Source: Mesorhizobium sp. dw_380 (GTDB lineage Bacteria > Pseudomonadota > Alphaproteobacteria > Rhizobiales > Rhizobiaceae). From it: a stretch of DNA of 64,000 bases. A program made the position numbers and the translations under genes. The notes below the pieces were generated by a model. The model had not been told where the DNA came from and did not search any database. It worked only from the letters and a program-made list of their open reading frames with translations. This document shows positions 46,713 to 56,865 of the stretch, one piece after another (position 1 is the first letter of the stretch; each line of letters opens with the position of its first letter). The stretch lies in contig NZ_JAFFIW010000005.1 in assembly GCF_018588885.1 (NCBI RefSeq), positions 62,001 to 126,000 of the forward strand. Reading direction: 5' to 3'.

Positions 46713-46781
46713 ACATTGAGGATTTCCCGCAGCTCTGAAGAACATGACTGCGGCTACCCCTTTGTGAACTCTTCGCAAACT

Positions 46782-46811
46782 CGTCAGTTTCTCGAAAGCT
46801 AATCCGCTCAT
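46782..46811 (+). promoter_or_regulatory. tts box upstream of nopX
   Basis: CGTCAGTTTCTCGAAAGCT with the tail AATCCGCTCAT is one of the best consensus matches in the window. It lies about 200 bases before nopX. Confidence 0.85.
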
Positions 46812-47013
46812 GATGAGTCCCGGCAGCTCTCGCGGTGACTCCGGCCATTGTGTTGGACCGAACCTTGGAGCCGGCCCGGAACACAGCAATTGAAGGCAGG
46901 GCAGGCGCATTCGTGACCTGCCGACGCTTGGAATTGTCGAATTTTGTGAAACGCAAGGGATCTTCTGTCGGGGTCTCTTGTGGGGATTTCAACGTCACGT
47001 CTGAGGATGCATA

Positions 47014-48948
47014 ATGTCGGCCAGTAATCTTTCAACTTTCTACCGCTCAAATTCGCTACAGTCCGCAAGGGGTTGGCCGGGCCTGAAAGTTTCCCATTTT
47101 GCGACCCAGCATCAGCAAAGTGCATCGTGCTTCGAAGCGATGCTGTCCACTTGTGTGCTGGCAGACAAGCCCGGCTCTTTCGCGCAAGGGGATCTGCCAG
47201 CGTCGAATCTTGATTCGACAATGGATAAATTGCGGCAGGACCCTTTGGGCCATATGGCACCGGATGTCTTGACATTGAATGGCTTGGAGCAACACCCACT
47301 GGATCTGCTGCCGCCAAATATGAGGGCGGCTCTCAAGGAGGACCAATCGCAACGCTCCAAGGCGACTGAAGCCCAACATCTGCTCGGCGTCACTCCGAAG
47401 ATCGAGCCGGCTCCCAGGGCGAGCCCCGGAATCACGTGGAACGGTGGGTCGCTGACCACGGCTGAGTTGCAGATTGTTGCGGTACTCAACCGTCACAAGG
47501 ACCAATGCCCGCTTACTTGGAAGTCGTTGACCGACAAAGCCAATGATCCCTCTACGCCACCGGATCTGAAAGCGGCGATCCAGGGACTGCAGCAGGATTC
47601 GGGACTTTTTTATGCGATTGGCTCGCAGGGCGACGGCCGCTGTGGAGGCAAGATCAACGCCAAGGACTTGGCCGGATTTTCAAACCACCACCCACAAGTT
47701 GCTGCATTTCAGGAAGCCCAAGCGCGAAGCTACGAGCAGAACTACATACCATCCGACGGCAGCGGAGGTTTGCAGCCTTCGGTCATGACCTTGAGCGATG
47801 CCTTGCGGGAGTTTTACCGGTACTCCGAAAATCTGTCCAAGGACCTGAGTCTGGATGAGTTCAAGAAAATGGTCGGCGGCGAATCGAAAAACGGCAAATT
47901 TCCGCCCCAGGTCATTGCGGCGGCGCAATATTTCCTCGATCACCCCGATGCTTGGAACCAGTTGTGCGGTGGCTCGAAAGGGAAGATGCACAAAGAGGAT
48001 TTCCTGCAAGTCGCCTCATCGTCGATGAGCCTCACGCAAACTGAGCTGAATACGGTCGAGATGATCAAGGACCATCAGGACACGTTCTTTGGAAGCGGTG
48101 TTCTGACTCGCGACAAACTGGCGAAAATGAAAGACGACAAGAGCCTTGATCCGAAAGTGCGGGAAGCAGCCTCTCAGCTCCTTTCAGATCCTCTTTTGTT
48201 TGGCCTCCTGAACAATTCGATCACGGGCTATAAGACCCATCATAAATTCTTCGACTTTGGCGGCGGGCATACGGTTGATTCCGGCAATATCAGCAAAAAA
48301 GACTTTGCCCATTTTTGCACAAACATGTCGTCTGCGAACCGCAACGTTCAGCAGCCAATCACCCACGGCGCCCAAACCGCAGAAGAGCAGAATGCCGTCG
48401 CGGACATGAAGATGGGCCTGATGGACCAGCCTGACATTAAGTCAGCCAAAAAGAACGGCGGGGCCGTCATGCACGTCGTCGACTCCGTGCTCAAAATCGA
48501 GACGAAAGTGCTCGACTTGGCGGCAACGGCGGTGGGACTGCTCAGCTTCATTCCGGGCCTCGGACAAGTAGCCGATCTTGCCTCGATGGTTCTCGAGGCT
48601 GAGTCGCAAGCAGCCAATCTCCTGCGTACGGCCATTAACGGAGGCGATATGAAGCGAGCGCTGGAGGAAGCTGGCCTCAATATGGCCGCGCAGGCGATCG
48701 GCCTTATCGCAGGCCCCGAGGTCAAGCTGGCCATTCGAAATGGGCTCGTAAAGCACCTGATGGAAGAGGCCTTGGCGGCAGGCATTGATCTTTCGGTCTC
48801 GACGGCGCAGGACTACGCAGAAGGCTATGTGAATAACCTCAAAGCGCGCCTTGCAGGCGGCCCTGAGCAAAGCCTAGGCCTTCCGAGCATGCCATCATTC
48901 CAGAGTGTGGCAAGCAATGTGCCCTTCGTCGGCATTGCCTTATCCTAG
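47014..48948 (+). CDS. nopX: NopX (NolX), T3SS translocon protein
   Basis: The 644-residue secreted protein is of the NolX/HrpF family, which forms the pore in the plant membrane. It contains two imperfect repeats of a domain starting LTTAELQIVAVLNRHKD and LTQTELNTVEMIKDHQD. A C-terminal region with hydrophobic stretches (LDLAATAVGLLSFIPGLGQVAD, MAAQAIGLIAGPEVKLAI) likely inserts into membranes. Full length with no frameshift. GAGGA lies 7 bases upstream of the ATG. Confidence 0.93.
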   Translation: MSASNLSTFYRSNSLQSARGWPGLKVSHFATQHQQSASCFEAMLSTCVLADKPGSFAQGDLPASNLDSTMDKLRQDPLGHMAPDVLTLNGLEQHPLDLLPPNMRAALKEDQSQRSKATEAQHLLGVTPKIEPAPRASPGITWNGGSLTTAELQIVAVLNRHKDQCPLTWKSLTDKANDPSTPPDLKAAIQGLQQDSGLFYAIGSQGDGRCGGKINAKDLAGFSNHHPQVAAFQEAQARSYEQNYIPSDGSGGLQPSVMTLSDALREFYRYSENLSKDLSLDEFKKMVGGESKNGKFPPQVIAAAQYFLDHPDAWNQLCGGSKGKMHKEDFLQVASSSMSLTQTELNTVEMIKDHQDTFFGSGVLTRDKLAKMKDDKSLDPKVREAASQLLSDPLLFGLLNNSITGYKTHHKFFDFGGGHTVDSGNISKKDFAHFCTNMSSANRNVQQPITHGAQTAEEQNAVADMKMGLMDQPDIKSAKKNGGAVMHVVDSVLKIETKVLDLAATAVGLLSFIPGLGQVADLASMVLEAESQAANLLRTAINGGDMKRALEEAGLNMAAQAIGLIAGPEVKLAIRNGLVKHLMEEALAAGIDLSVSTAQDYAEGYVNNLKARLAGGPEQSLGLPSMPSFQSVASNVPFVGIALS

Positions 48949-50004
48949 CCGTCGCCTTGCGCGGAAGCTTTGGCTCGCGCGCTGACATAAGGGTCATTGT
49001 GGCACAAGCAGGGGTTCATCCGCATCAACGCAAGCGGTGTTCCTGACGCCATCTGGATCGGACTGTGAGGGGGATGTCCGAAGTCTGTGAAGGCTTCGGT
49101 ATATGACGACTTCAGAGTTACGCTGAGCCCAGCCATCTCGAGCCGGTGCGCCGGGTCGAGGTTTTCACGGGCGCCGGCCGGTAGCGGGAATGGTCTCCGG
49201 AAGGCACGGCGCGGATGGTGGCGGAGCGGCGCAGCCGAAGGAACGGCTGTCGCGCGCCCAGGGCGGCCTCCCGAACAGCAGACGATGATCTCCTGCCTTG
49301 GGCCTATATCCTTGTGCCCACGCTCAAGGCAGTCGGCTGAAAACAGCGCTGATTTAAAACAGCATTATCCTGCACTGCACCCTCGATCCTTGCGCTCACC
49401 GATCGCTCGTCGACACGCACGCGGTCAAGTCGTTATCGGCGCTATGCCGATGGGCTTCGAGAGCAAGGTGGACGCTGAGCGGTGCGTCAGCCTCAGGGCG
49501 CGGCTGGCCAGCTTTGGGTCTCACGCTCTATGACGGCAACACCCGGCTGATCCACTTGGCCTGTTCGCGGGCTCCCGGCAGCGGCGCGGAAGCCACGGTC
49601 CGCCTTCCTCGGCTTCAGGCCAAAGATACCGCAGCATGCTCCAGAGCTATGTCTGCCGCCTTCGCCCCATCGTCGCTGGTCATGTGGAAAGGACAAGCAG
49701 GCTACGCACCCTATAATCCCGTCGGGCAGGATTCGACAGTCGACGGCGAGACATTCGCCAAACCTCCCCCTTGATCTCAGCAACGTTAAAAAAAATTCAC
49801 ATAATGTTCGTGAGTGTAGTCTCCTGTCAGGTGGTACATTAGCCCCAATATCTGGCGTCTTAGTCGTAGAAAGGACTGTGATCTATCTTCCATTAGCATC
49901 CATACCAGCGGATTTACAGCAAATGACGAGAGAGGTCTCATGCGGATTGATGGGGATAGAAGGGCTAGCGGCTTGCTGCATCCCGTCCGGGTTGATGCCA
50001 ACCA
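48949..50004. other. Spacer with a possible group II intron reverse-transcriptase scrap
   Basis: No intact gene is seen in this kilobase. A plus-strand piece at about 49440-49640 (GFESKVDAERCVSLRARLASFG, then GNTRLIHLA after a frame change) resembles the ESKADAERFLDALRGRLEKFG...KTRLIEFG region of group II intron maturases, but the match is short. A stem CCGAAG...CTTCGG near 49078 may end the nopX transcript. Confidence 0.3.
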
Positions 50005-50349
50005 ATGTTGACACTGGTAAATCGCCTAAGGACGGCAGCGCATCTTGATCGCCTTCGAATCCTGGGCCTTTGCGCGCATGCGGATCTAACCGTCGGCGAG
50101 CTGGCCGATATTACCAGTCTGCCTCGCGAGCAGGTTCGACGCCACGTTCGGCGGCTGGTCAGAGCCAACTTTCTTTGCTGCAACGAACAACGTCCGCAGT
50201 CTTCGTACCATATGCAAGCAGGAGGCAAGGATGGCGGGCTGGCTCAATTGGTGGTCGATCTCCTGCCCCACGATGATGGCCATCATAAAAGAGACCTACA
50301 ACGCCTGGAAGCAATACAAGACGCGCGGTTGAAGGGACCGCCTGCTTGA
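50005..50349 (+). CDS. ArsR-like helix-turn-helix protein, methyltransferase domain absent
   Basis: The 114-residue protein has a winged helix (HLDRLRILGLCAHADLTVGELADITSLP, REQVRRHVRRLVRANFL in parts) and ends with DGHHKRDLQRLEAIQDAR. That tail resembles the linker in alpha-proteobacterial ArsR-methyltransferase fusion proteins, which usually continue for another 200 residues. Here the gene stops, leaving only the DNA-binding part. It stands 37 bases before glyA and upstream of metK, so it may regulate this methyl-cycle operon (inference). Confidence 0.6.
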   Translation: MLTLVNRLRTAAHLDRLRILGLCAHADLTVGELADITSLPREQVRRHVRRLVRANFLCCNEQRPQSSYHMQAGGKDGGLAQLVVDLLPHDDGHHKRDLQRLEAIQDARLKGPPA

Positions 50350-50386
50350 TCGTGAAATAGATCAGTCCAAATGGAGCGCGACTACC

Positions 50387-51724
50387 ATGGATAACTCCGC
50401 CGGCGGCGCCATCGCGCAGCCCGACACTTACGGGCGGCCTCACTTAGCCGCCGTCGACTCCCGCGTTCACGAACTGCTTCTAAGACAGGAGCGTCAGGAG
50501 CGGACAACTCTCAAACTGATCGCCTCCGAGAACTTTGCCTCCTCGGCGGTGTTGGAAGCGACCGGGTCGATTTTCACCAACAAGTATGCCGAGGGATACC
50601 CCGGTGCGCGCTACTACGCCGGAAACGAGATCGTCGATGAGCTTGAGACCCTCGCGATCGAGCGCCTGAAAGCGCTATTTGGCAGTGAACACGCCAACGT
50701 CCAGCCTTATTCAGGCTCGCCAGCCAACCAGGCTGTCTATCGCGCGCTTTTGAGCCCCCGTGACAAAGTCATGGGCTTGCCTTTACCCGAAGGCGGCCAT
50801 CTGACTCACGGTTGGTCCGTCAATTTTTCCGGCAGCGATTATCAGCGCGTCCCGTACAGGCTGCACGAAAAGACACAGCAAATTGACTATGACCACTTGC
50901 GCGAGACCGCCAAGCGGGAACGCCCGAAGCTAATTTGGGTCGGCGGAACTGCTTATCCGCGTATTTTTGACTACGCGGCAATGGCCGAAATTGCTTCGGA
51001 GGTGAACTCGTATCTGGTGGCTGACATCGCCCACATCTGCGGCCTGGTTGTCGCAGGAGTGCATCCGAACCCCGTGTCCCATTGCGATGTGGTCACCAGC
51101 ACCTCTCACAAGTCGATCCGCGGTCCCCGGGGTGGCTTCATTTTATCAAGGAATGAAGACCGTTATCAGCCCCTCCATCATCCGAAGAGCAAACACAATC
51201 TGGCCAAACGTATAGACCGCGCCGTGTTCCCTCTTCTGCAAGGCGGACCGCATATGAATACTATAGCCGCGCTTGCCGTCGCTTTGCAGGAAGCAGCGAA
51301 CTCGTCCTTTCGTGTCTACGGTCAGCAGATCGTCCACAACGCCAAGGCTCTGGCCCAGGCACTTCTGGAGCGAGGTTATGAACTCGTCACCGGGGGCACT
51401 GACAATCACATGCTGATCCTTGATCTTCGGGACCGGTCGCTGTCAGGCAAAGCCTATGCGGAGCGCTTATCGCGTGCAGGCATCATTGCGAATTTCAATA
51501 TGGTCCCGGGCGACCGGCGGCATCCGGCGCTGACAAGCGGCATCCGCTTAGGGACACCAGCGGTGACGTCCATGGGCATGCGCGAAACGGAGATGGTGCA
51601 GATCGCCGCTTTCATCGACTCGGTCTGCCGCCAGCCCGATGACCAGGAAGTTCATGCGAGCGTACGAAGAGACGTTGCCGACTTCTGCACTGCGTTCGAT
51701 GTTCCCGGCATCCCCGACCGATAA
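50387..51724 (+). CDS. glyA: Serine hydroxymethyltransferase
   Basis: The 445-residue PLP enzyme converts serine and tetrahydrofolate to glycine and methylene-tetrahydrofolate. Conserved features are TLKLIASENFASSAVLEATGS, NKYAEGYPGARYYAG, the PLP-lysine region DVVTSTSHKSIRGPRGG with the Schiff-base Lys, and LFPLLQGGPH-like VFPLLQGGPHMNTIAA. The length is slightly above the 417-435 norm because of an N-terminal extension. GGAG lies 10 bases before the ATG. It is probably co-transcribed with metK 57 bases downstream. A housekeeping glyA is expected elsewhere, so this is likely a symbiotic paralogue (inference). Confidence 0.93.
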   Translation: MDNSAGGAIAQPDTYGRPHLAAVDSRVHELLLRQERQERTTLKLIASENFASSAVLEATGSIFTNKYAEGYPGARYYAGNEIVDELETLAIERLKALFGSEHANVQPYSGSPANQAVYRALLSPRDKVMGLPLPEGGHLTHGWSVNFSGSDYQRVPYRLHEKTQQIDYDHLRETAKRERPKLIWVGGTAYPRIFDYAAMAEIASEVNSYLVADIAHICGLVVAGVHPNPVSHCDVVTSTSHKSIRGPRGGFILSRNEDRYQPLHHPKSKHNLAKRIDRAVFPLLQGGPHMNTIAALAVALQEAANSSFRVYGQQIVHNAKALAQALLERGYELVTGGTDNHMLILDLRDRSLSGKAYAERLSRAGIIANFNMVPGDRRHPALTSGIRLGTPAVTSMGMRETEMVQIAAFIDSVCRQPDDQEVHASVRRDVADFCTAFDVPGIPDR

Positions 51725-51781
51725 GCCACCCCAATCCAGAAACTCCTCACTAACTCCAGCACTTGAAGCGAGGGCATTTTT

Positions 51782-52957
51782 ATGACCAGGCAGTTCGTGT
51801 TCTCTTCCGAATCCGTCGGCGCGGGACACCCCGATAAGATGGCAGACAACATCTCCGATGCCATTCTCGATGCGGTCCTGCGCACCGATCCGAAGGCGCG
51901 CGTCGCCTGTGAAGTGTTGGTGAAGACGGGGATGGTCGTTGTGGCTGGCGAGATCACCAGCCATGCCCACATCGATTACAGCCAAGTCGCCCGCGATACG
52001 ATACTCGATATTGGCTACGACGATGATGCGATTGGCTTTGATGGTCGACGTTGCGCCGTCGTTCTGGCCCTCACCGAGCAGTCGCCCGACATAAGCCAGG
52101 GCGTTGATGAAGGACGAGGGCAGGATCTCGGGCAAGGGGCAGGGGATCAGGGCATCATGTTTGGATTCGCATGCAACGAGACGGATACATTGATGCCCCT
52201 GCCGATCCAACTCGCTCACCATTTGACGAAAAGACAGGCCGAGGTCCGGAAAGCGGGACAGCTTGGCTGGCTGCGTCCGGACGTGAAATCTCAAGTGTCG
52301 GTACGCTACGAAGGGCTCCGCCCGGTGGCGCTGGATACCATAGTCCTGTCAACGCAGCATGACGAAGCGGTCTCACAAGCCACGGTCCGCGAAGGCGTCA
52401 TTGAGGAGATCATAAAACCGGTCCTGCCGGCCCACCTGGATACTTCGGGGATCAGATTTCTGGTCAACCCAACAGGGCGGTTCGTGGTCGGTGGGCCTGC
52501 CGGCGACTGCGGCCTCACAGGACGGAAGATCATCGTCGATTCCTACGGTGGGACCGGGCGTCACGGCGGCGGTGCCTTTTCGGGCAAGGACCCATCCAAG
52601 GTTGACCGCTCGGCGGCCTATGCCGCCCGCTATGTCGCGAAGAACATCGTTGCCAGCGGCCTTGCGGAGGTCTGCGAGGTTCAGCTTGCCTACGCGATCG
52701 GCGTGGCCAGTCCGGTTTCTGTCATGGTCAATACCTTCGGAACCGCAAGGATCGAGGAAAAAAGGATCGAGCGCCTTGTTATCGAGGTTTTCAATCTCCG
52801 ACCGAAAGGCATCATCAAGATGCTTGATCTCTTACGGCCGATATACCGCAAGACGGCGACATACGGACACTTCGGGCGTGAAGAGCCTGAGTTCACTTGG
52901 GAGAAGACGGACAAAGCTGACGATTTGCTGCGTGAAGCCGGACCGGCAGCTGCGTGA
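51782..52957 (+). CDS. metK: S-adenosylmethionine synthetase
   Basis: The 391-residue enzyme makes S-adenosylmethionine from methionine and ATP. Family motifs are [22 protein letters not shown] (read in parts), [12 protein letters not shown] and [20 protein letters not shown], all intact. It follows glyA and precedes adenosine kinase, so three steps of the methyl cycle are grouped. SAM also supplies NodS-type methylation of Nod factors, and a symbiotic role is possible (inference). GAGGG precedes the ATG. Confidence 0.94.
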   Translation: MTRQFVFSSESVGAGHPDKMADNISDAILDAVLRTDPKARVACEVLVKTGMVVVAGEITSHAHIDYSQVARDTILDIGYDDDAIGFDGRRCAVVLALTEQSPDISQGVDEGRGQDLGQGAGDQGIMFGFACNETDTLMPLPIQLAHHLTKRQAEVRKAGQLGWLRPDVKSQVSVRYEGLRPVALDTIVLSTQHDEAVSQATVREGVIEEIIKPVLPAHLDTSGIRFLVNPTGRFVVGGPAGDCGLTGRKIIVDSYGGTGRHGGGAFSGKDPSKVDRSAAYAARYVAKNIVASGLAEVCEVQLAYAIGVASPVSVMVNTFGTARIEEKRIERLVIEVFNLRPKGIIKMLDLLRPIYRKTATYGHFGREEPEFTWEKTDKADDLLREAGPAAA

Positions 52958-53057
52958 GGGCGGCTGGATCAAGCGCATGCGGCAACCCATTTCAACTCGC
53001 GAGACCACGCCCGGCCGGCGTGGCAAGAAGCCGGCTCGGGTTTTGGCGGAGATTTTG

Positions 53058-54071
53058 ATGCCGGATTATGACGTGCTTTGCATCGGCAATGCCATTGTCG
53101 ACATCATCGCCCAGTGCGACGAGGTATTCCTCGAGACCAACGGCATCATCAAGGGCGCGATGAACCTCATCGACACACAACGCGCCGAACTGCTCTACAG
53201 CCGCATGGGCCCGGCGATCGAGGCCTCCGGCGGCAGCGCCGGCAACACGGCGGCCGGCGTCGCCAGCTTTGGCGGCCGCGCCGCCTTCTTCGGCAAGGTC
53301 TCCAACGATGCGCTGGGCGAAATCTACGCCCACGACATCCATGCGCAGGGCGTCGCCTTCGACACCACGCCGCTCAAGGGTGAGCCGCCGACGGCGCGCT
53401 CGATGATCTTCGTCACGCCCGACGGCGAGCGCTCGATGAACACCTATCTCGGCGCCTGCGTCGAGCTCGGACCGGAGGATGTCGAGGCCGACAAGGCGTC
53501 CGGCGCCAAGGTCACCTATTTCGAAGGCTATCTGTGGGACCCGCCGCGCGCCAAGGAGGCAATCCGCCAGACGGCGAAGCTGGCGCACGCGGCAGGCCGA
53601 GAAGTGTCGATGACACTGTCGGATTCGTTCTGCGTCGACCGCTACCGCGACGAATTCCTCGACCTGATGCGCTCGGGCACGGTCGACATCGTCTTTGCCA
53701 ACAGCCACGAGATCAAGTCGCTCTACCAGACATCGTCGTTCGACGAGGCGCTGGCGCAGATCCGCAAGGATTGCCGGATCGCCGCCGTCACCCGCTCGGA
53801 AAAAGGCTCGGTGATCGTGCGCGGCGACGAGACCGTGGTGATCAAGGCGACCGCCATCAAGGAACTGGTCGACACGACGGGCGCCGGCGATCTCTATGCC
53901 GCCGGCTTCCTGCATGGCTACACGCAAGGCCGCGACCTGCAGACTTGCGGCGACCTTGGCTCACTGGCAGCCGGATTGGTGATCCAGCAGATCGGCCCCA
54001 GGCTCCGTCAGAATTTGCGCCGCGAGGCCGAGCAGGCGGGGCTGACCATTCCGGACGTTCAAACGAGTTAG
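53058..54071 (+). CDS. Adenosine kinase (PfkB family)
   Basis: The 337-residue ribokinase-family enzyme phosphorylates adenosine to AMP, clearing the adenosine released from S-adenosylhomocysteine. The PfkB signatures are [17 protein letters not shown] near the start and [16 protein letters not shown] near the end, with the catalytic Asp in GAGD. ATG 53058 follows GGCGGAGA. GC content and codon use are visibly higher than in the T3SS genes and more like chromosomal backbone genes. Confidence 0.87.
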   Translation: MPDYDVLCIGNAIVDIIAQCDEVFLETNGIIKGAMNLIDTQRAELLYSRMGPAIEASGGSAGNTAAGVASFGGRAAFFGKVSNDALGEIYAHDIHAQGVAFDTTPLKGEPPTARSMIFVTPDGERSMNTYLGACVELGPEDVEADKASGAKVTYFEGYLWDPPRAKEAIRQTAKLAHAAGREVSMTLSDSFCVDRYRDEFLDLMRSGTVDIVFANSHEIKSLYQTSSFDEALAQIRKDCRIAAVTRSEKGSVIVRGDETVVIKATAIKELVDTTGAGDLYAAGFLHGYTQGRDLQTCGDLGSLAAGLVIQQIGPRLRQNLRREAEQAGLTIPDVQTS

Positions 54072-54136
54072 TGGCCTACCTTCCCGTTGTGCAGGCTATC
54101 TCGCCAGAAGCGCAATCACGGAATAGGGAAATCCTG

Positions 54137-55171
54137 ATGTCGAACATGATGAAGGCGCTTGTGAAGGCCAAGGCCGAACCGGGCATCTGGATGGAAGAGG
54201 TGCCGGTGCCGGAAATCGGCCCCAACGACGTGCTGATCAAGATCAAGAAGACGGCGATCTGCGGCACCGACGTGCACATCTACAATTGGGACCAGTGGGC
54301 GCAGAAGACGGTGCCGGTGCCGATGGTGACGGGCCATGAATTCGTCGGCACCGTTGCCGATTTCGGCGCAGCGGTCACCGAATACAAGGTCGGCCAGCGT
54401 GTATCGGGCGAAGGCCACATCGTCTGCGGCCATTGCCGCAACTGTCGCGCCGGGCGAGGGCATCTGTGCCGCAACACGCTCGGCGTCGGCGTCAACCGTC
54501 CCGGCGCTTTCGGTGAGTATCTGGCGATCCCGCAGCACAATGTCGTGCCGATCCCCGACGATGTGCCCGACGAGATCGCCGCGATCTTCGATCCGCTGGG
54601 CAATGCCGTTCACACCGCATTGTCATTTGATCTGGTCGGCGAGGATGTGCTGGTGACCGGCGCCGGGCCGATCGGCATCATGGGCGCGCTCGTCGCGCAA
54701 TGCGTCGGCGCGCGCAAAGCGGTCATCACTGACATCAACCCGGTGCGGCTGGCGCTAGCCAAGAAACTCGGCGTCCAGCATGTCGTCGACGCCTCGAAGG
54801 AGAAGCTGCGCGACGTCATGCCGGTGCTCGGCATGACCGAGGGGTTCGACGTCGGGCTCGAAATGTCAGGCGCCGCCCCCGCTTTCCGCGATATGATCGA
54901 CACCATGAACAATGGCGGCAAGATCGCCATTCTGGGCATCGCGCCGACCGGCTTCGAGATCGACTGGAACAAGGTCATCTTCAAGATGCTGCATCTCAAA
55001 GGCATCTACGGCCGCGAGATGTTCGAAACCTGGTACAAGATGATCGCGCTTGTGCAGGGTCCGCTGGATGTCTCCGGCCTGATCACCCACCGCATCGGCA
55101 TCGACGATTTTCAGATCGGTTTCGATGCGATGAAGAGCGGCAGTTCCGGCAAGGTGGTGATGGACTGGTAG
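54137..55171 (+). CDS. tdh: L-threonine 3-dehydrogenase
   Basis: The 344-residue zinc alcohol-dehydrogenase-family enzyme oxidises threonine to 2-amino-3-ketobutyrate. It has the catalytic zinc ligands in [15 protein letters not shown] and GHEFVG, the structural zinc cluster [20 protein letters not shown] and the NAD-binding [14 protein letters not shown]. The length equals that of E. coli Tdh (341). The usual partner kbl is not next to it. Like the preceding adenosine kinase it is GC-rich. Start 54137 ([16 protein letters not shown]) is the family start. Confidence 0.93.
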   Translation: MSNMMKALVKAKAEPGIWMEEVPVPEIGPNDVLIKIKKTAICGTDVHIYNWDQWAQKTVPVPMVTGHEFVGTVADFGAAVTEYKVGQRVSGEGHIVCGHCRNCRAGRGHLCRNTLGVGVNRPGAFGEYLAIPQHNVVPIPDDVPDEIAAIFDPLGNAVHTALSFDLVGEDVLVTGAGPIGIMGALVAQCVGARKAVITDINPVRLALAKKLGVQHVVDASKEKLRDVMPVLGMTEGFDVGLEMSGAAPAFRDMIDTMNNGGKIAILGIAPTGFEIDWNKVIFKMLHLKGIYGREMFETWYKMIALVQGPLDVSGLITHRIGIDDFQIGFDAMKSGSSGKVVMDW

Positions 55172-55624
55172 GGATTGCCTTGGCCGCTATTCAGGAAAAG
55201 CTGACGACAGCACCTCTGGTCCGCCGGACATTTTCCAACTAGGGGAACATGGCTGGGTGGAGAGCTATGGCTCCGCTACGTGCGCTCGCTAATCATACAC
55301 GGCGACGTATCGCGGCCCACCCGGTGACGGTCGATGGGGCAATTCGCTTCAGTCGATGACGGAAACCCGGTGAACCGATGCTGAGGCCCCGACGCGATCG
55401 TCTATTTCCTATGATCTGCGATTGAGGTCGAGGTGTTGCCGCTTTCAGCGGGTAAGATGCGATAGACGACTTCCGGTACCCTTCCGGTCAGCGAAAAGGA
55501 AGGCAACGAGCCGCATTGCCTCAAGCAAAATGTTACCAATAGTGTCCTGTTCCAAAGGGGATGGACAGGTCGTGCCATTCCGGTTCGGGGGAAGGATGGC
55601 GCGGCTCAGCATGGCGACACGGTG
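55172..55624. other. Spacer without a recognised gene
   Basis: Short frames only. The left half of a tts-like sequence appears on the minus strand near 55205 (TCGTCAGCTTTTC), but the right half is missing. Confidence 0.35.
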
Positions 55625-56105
55625 AAGCGGCGATCGTGGAGCTTTATTGCGGCGTTGACAAGCGGCGCATTCTGGATGAGTTCGAGGCGGTAACCGGCTA
55701 TTATTCGCAAGCGCGCGATCCGTCTTATGAACCGTCGTGAGCAGAGGCCGTCTGCGGGCAAGAGCCGCAGCCGCTGTTACGGCAGCGATGTCCGCGACGC
55801 GCTCATCGTGTTGTGGGAGGATTCGGAGCGGCTGGGTCCGCATCGACGCTCGCGGCGGCCAGCGCCGCCGGGCAGGAATGAGTTCGCAGTTCGCCGCTCG
55901 GTGCCAGCCCGCACCTTCGGCGATTGGAAAGATCCGCCGCCCGGCTTTGTTGAGCGCATTCGGGCACGTCTTCGTCAGGGAGCTTCGTGCAGACGATGGT
56001 GCTGACCGGATTGCCGCCGGCTGGACCGATTGCATTCCGCTCCGCACGCGCGACAGCGGCAATGTGATCATGGCGACCAAGCAGGCCCGCTCCCGGTTTC
56101 GCTGA
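55625..56105 (+). pseudogene. Integrase-core transposase remnant
   Basis: Pieces in several frames resemble one transposase: RRILDEFEAVTGYYSQA, then CYGSDVRDALIVLWEDSERL, then after another break GSFVQTMVLTDIAAGWTDCIPLRTRDSGNV. The last is the start of an rve catalytic core. Large gaps and frameshifts make it inactive. Confidence 0.6.
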
Positions 56106-56498
56106 CCCTGTGCTGCTGTTTGCCGGCATCCGCCCGCACAGGAAGAGCTTGTAAAAGCGGTCAGTGCGGAAATCGAGGAGCCGTTGGTCGTCGATCTTCA
56201 GCCTGAACGCGGTCGTTTGCTGGTGCCGCAAATCGGCTGTTGCATGTACATCCCTGTCAGACGTCAGTTTTCCTCGCCTATTTTGGTGTCGAGCGCGAAG
56301 TGCTCCAACCAATTGCAAGGCTTTTTGGAAATGAGAGCGGCTTTGCGCAGGGCGCTCCGTTGTTAAGCATTCAAGCTACCAAGCCAATGACGCGCAGGTT
56401 CCACCAGGCTCGCCAGCCTTGAAGGACAGCGAAAAAAGCAGAGCACGACAGACACAACAGTGCATCAGGACGCCGCAGTCGTTGAAGATGGTGCGCTG
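56106..56498. other. Unrecognised sequence before the nod box
   Basis: A frame with VSAEIEEPLVVDLQPERGRLLV and another with VFLAYFGVEREVLQPIARLFGNE look protein-like but are short and not recognised. They probably belong to decayed genes. Confidence 0.3.
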
Positions 56499-56547
56499 CA
56501 TCCATCCCGTGGATGCATTCGATCCAAATAATCGATTTGTTCAATCA
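56499..56547 (+). promoter_or_regulatory. nod box upstream of ttsI
   Basis: ATCCATCCCGTGGATG, GATCCAAATAATCGATTT and CAATCA follow the nod-box pattern (ATCCA-N-GATG, ATC-N-AAACAATCGATTTT, CAATC) almost throughout. NodD with flavonoid would activate ttsI from here. The first base of ttsI lies about 320 bases downstream. Confidence 0.85.
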
Positions 56548-56571
56548 GTTTCTCGAAAGCTAACCCTACCC
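56542..56571 (+). promoter_or_regulatory. tts-box-like sequence overlapping the nod box
   Basis: ATCAGTTTCTCGAAAGCTAA followed by a C-rich tail differs from the nopX tts box by a single base in its core. It shares its first six bases with the 3' end of the nod box, so TtsI and NodD might influence each other here. Confidence 0.6.
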
Positions 56572-56865
56572 TCTGTGGGAATCGGGCTCTGAGCCGCGAC
56601 GCTGCCTTGCGAGCGCAGGGGCTGCACGTAGGAGAGATGATGCAACGAGAAATCGCACGCGGGTTGCTGGCCTCGTGGGTTCGCCGACCGGCGTATTTGA
56701 GCCCGTCAGTTGGTCCTCACCCGCGCCTATTGCCACCGAGCGACTTGCATGTCCCTCCGACTCGGACCAGTTCCGAGAGCTGCGACGAGTTGCGCGCCGT
56801 GTGCTCCGATCAGATGGCCGCCGGTGACGCGTTCGATGGGCCGTCCCTCTTCGAGAGGAGATGAA

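Noticed and set aside
50350-51781. SAM riboswitch before glyA or metK
   Set aside because: The gaps are only 37 and 57 bases and show no SAM-II or SAM/SAH pseudoknot pattern.
52992-53927. 311-codon open frame antisense to adenosine kinase
   Set aside because: Shadow frame of a high-GC gene; no family pattern and no start signals.
55195-55215. tts-box-like TCGTCAGCTTTTC on the minus strand
   Set aside because: Only the left half matches, the right half (GAAAGCT) is absent, and it would point into the tdh 3' end.
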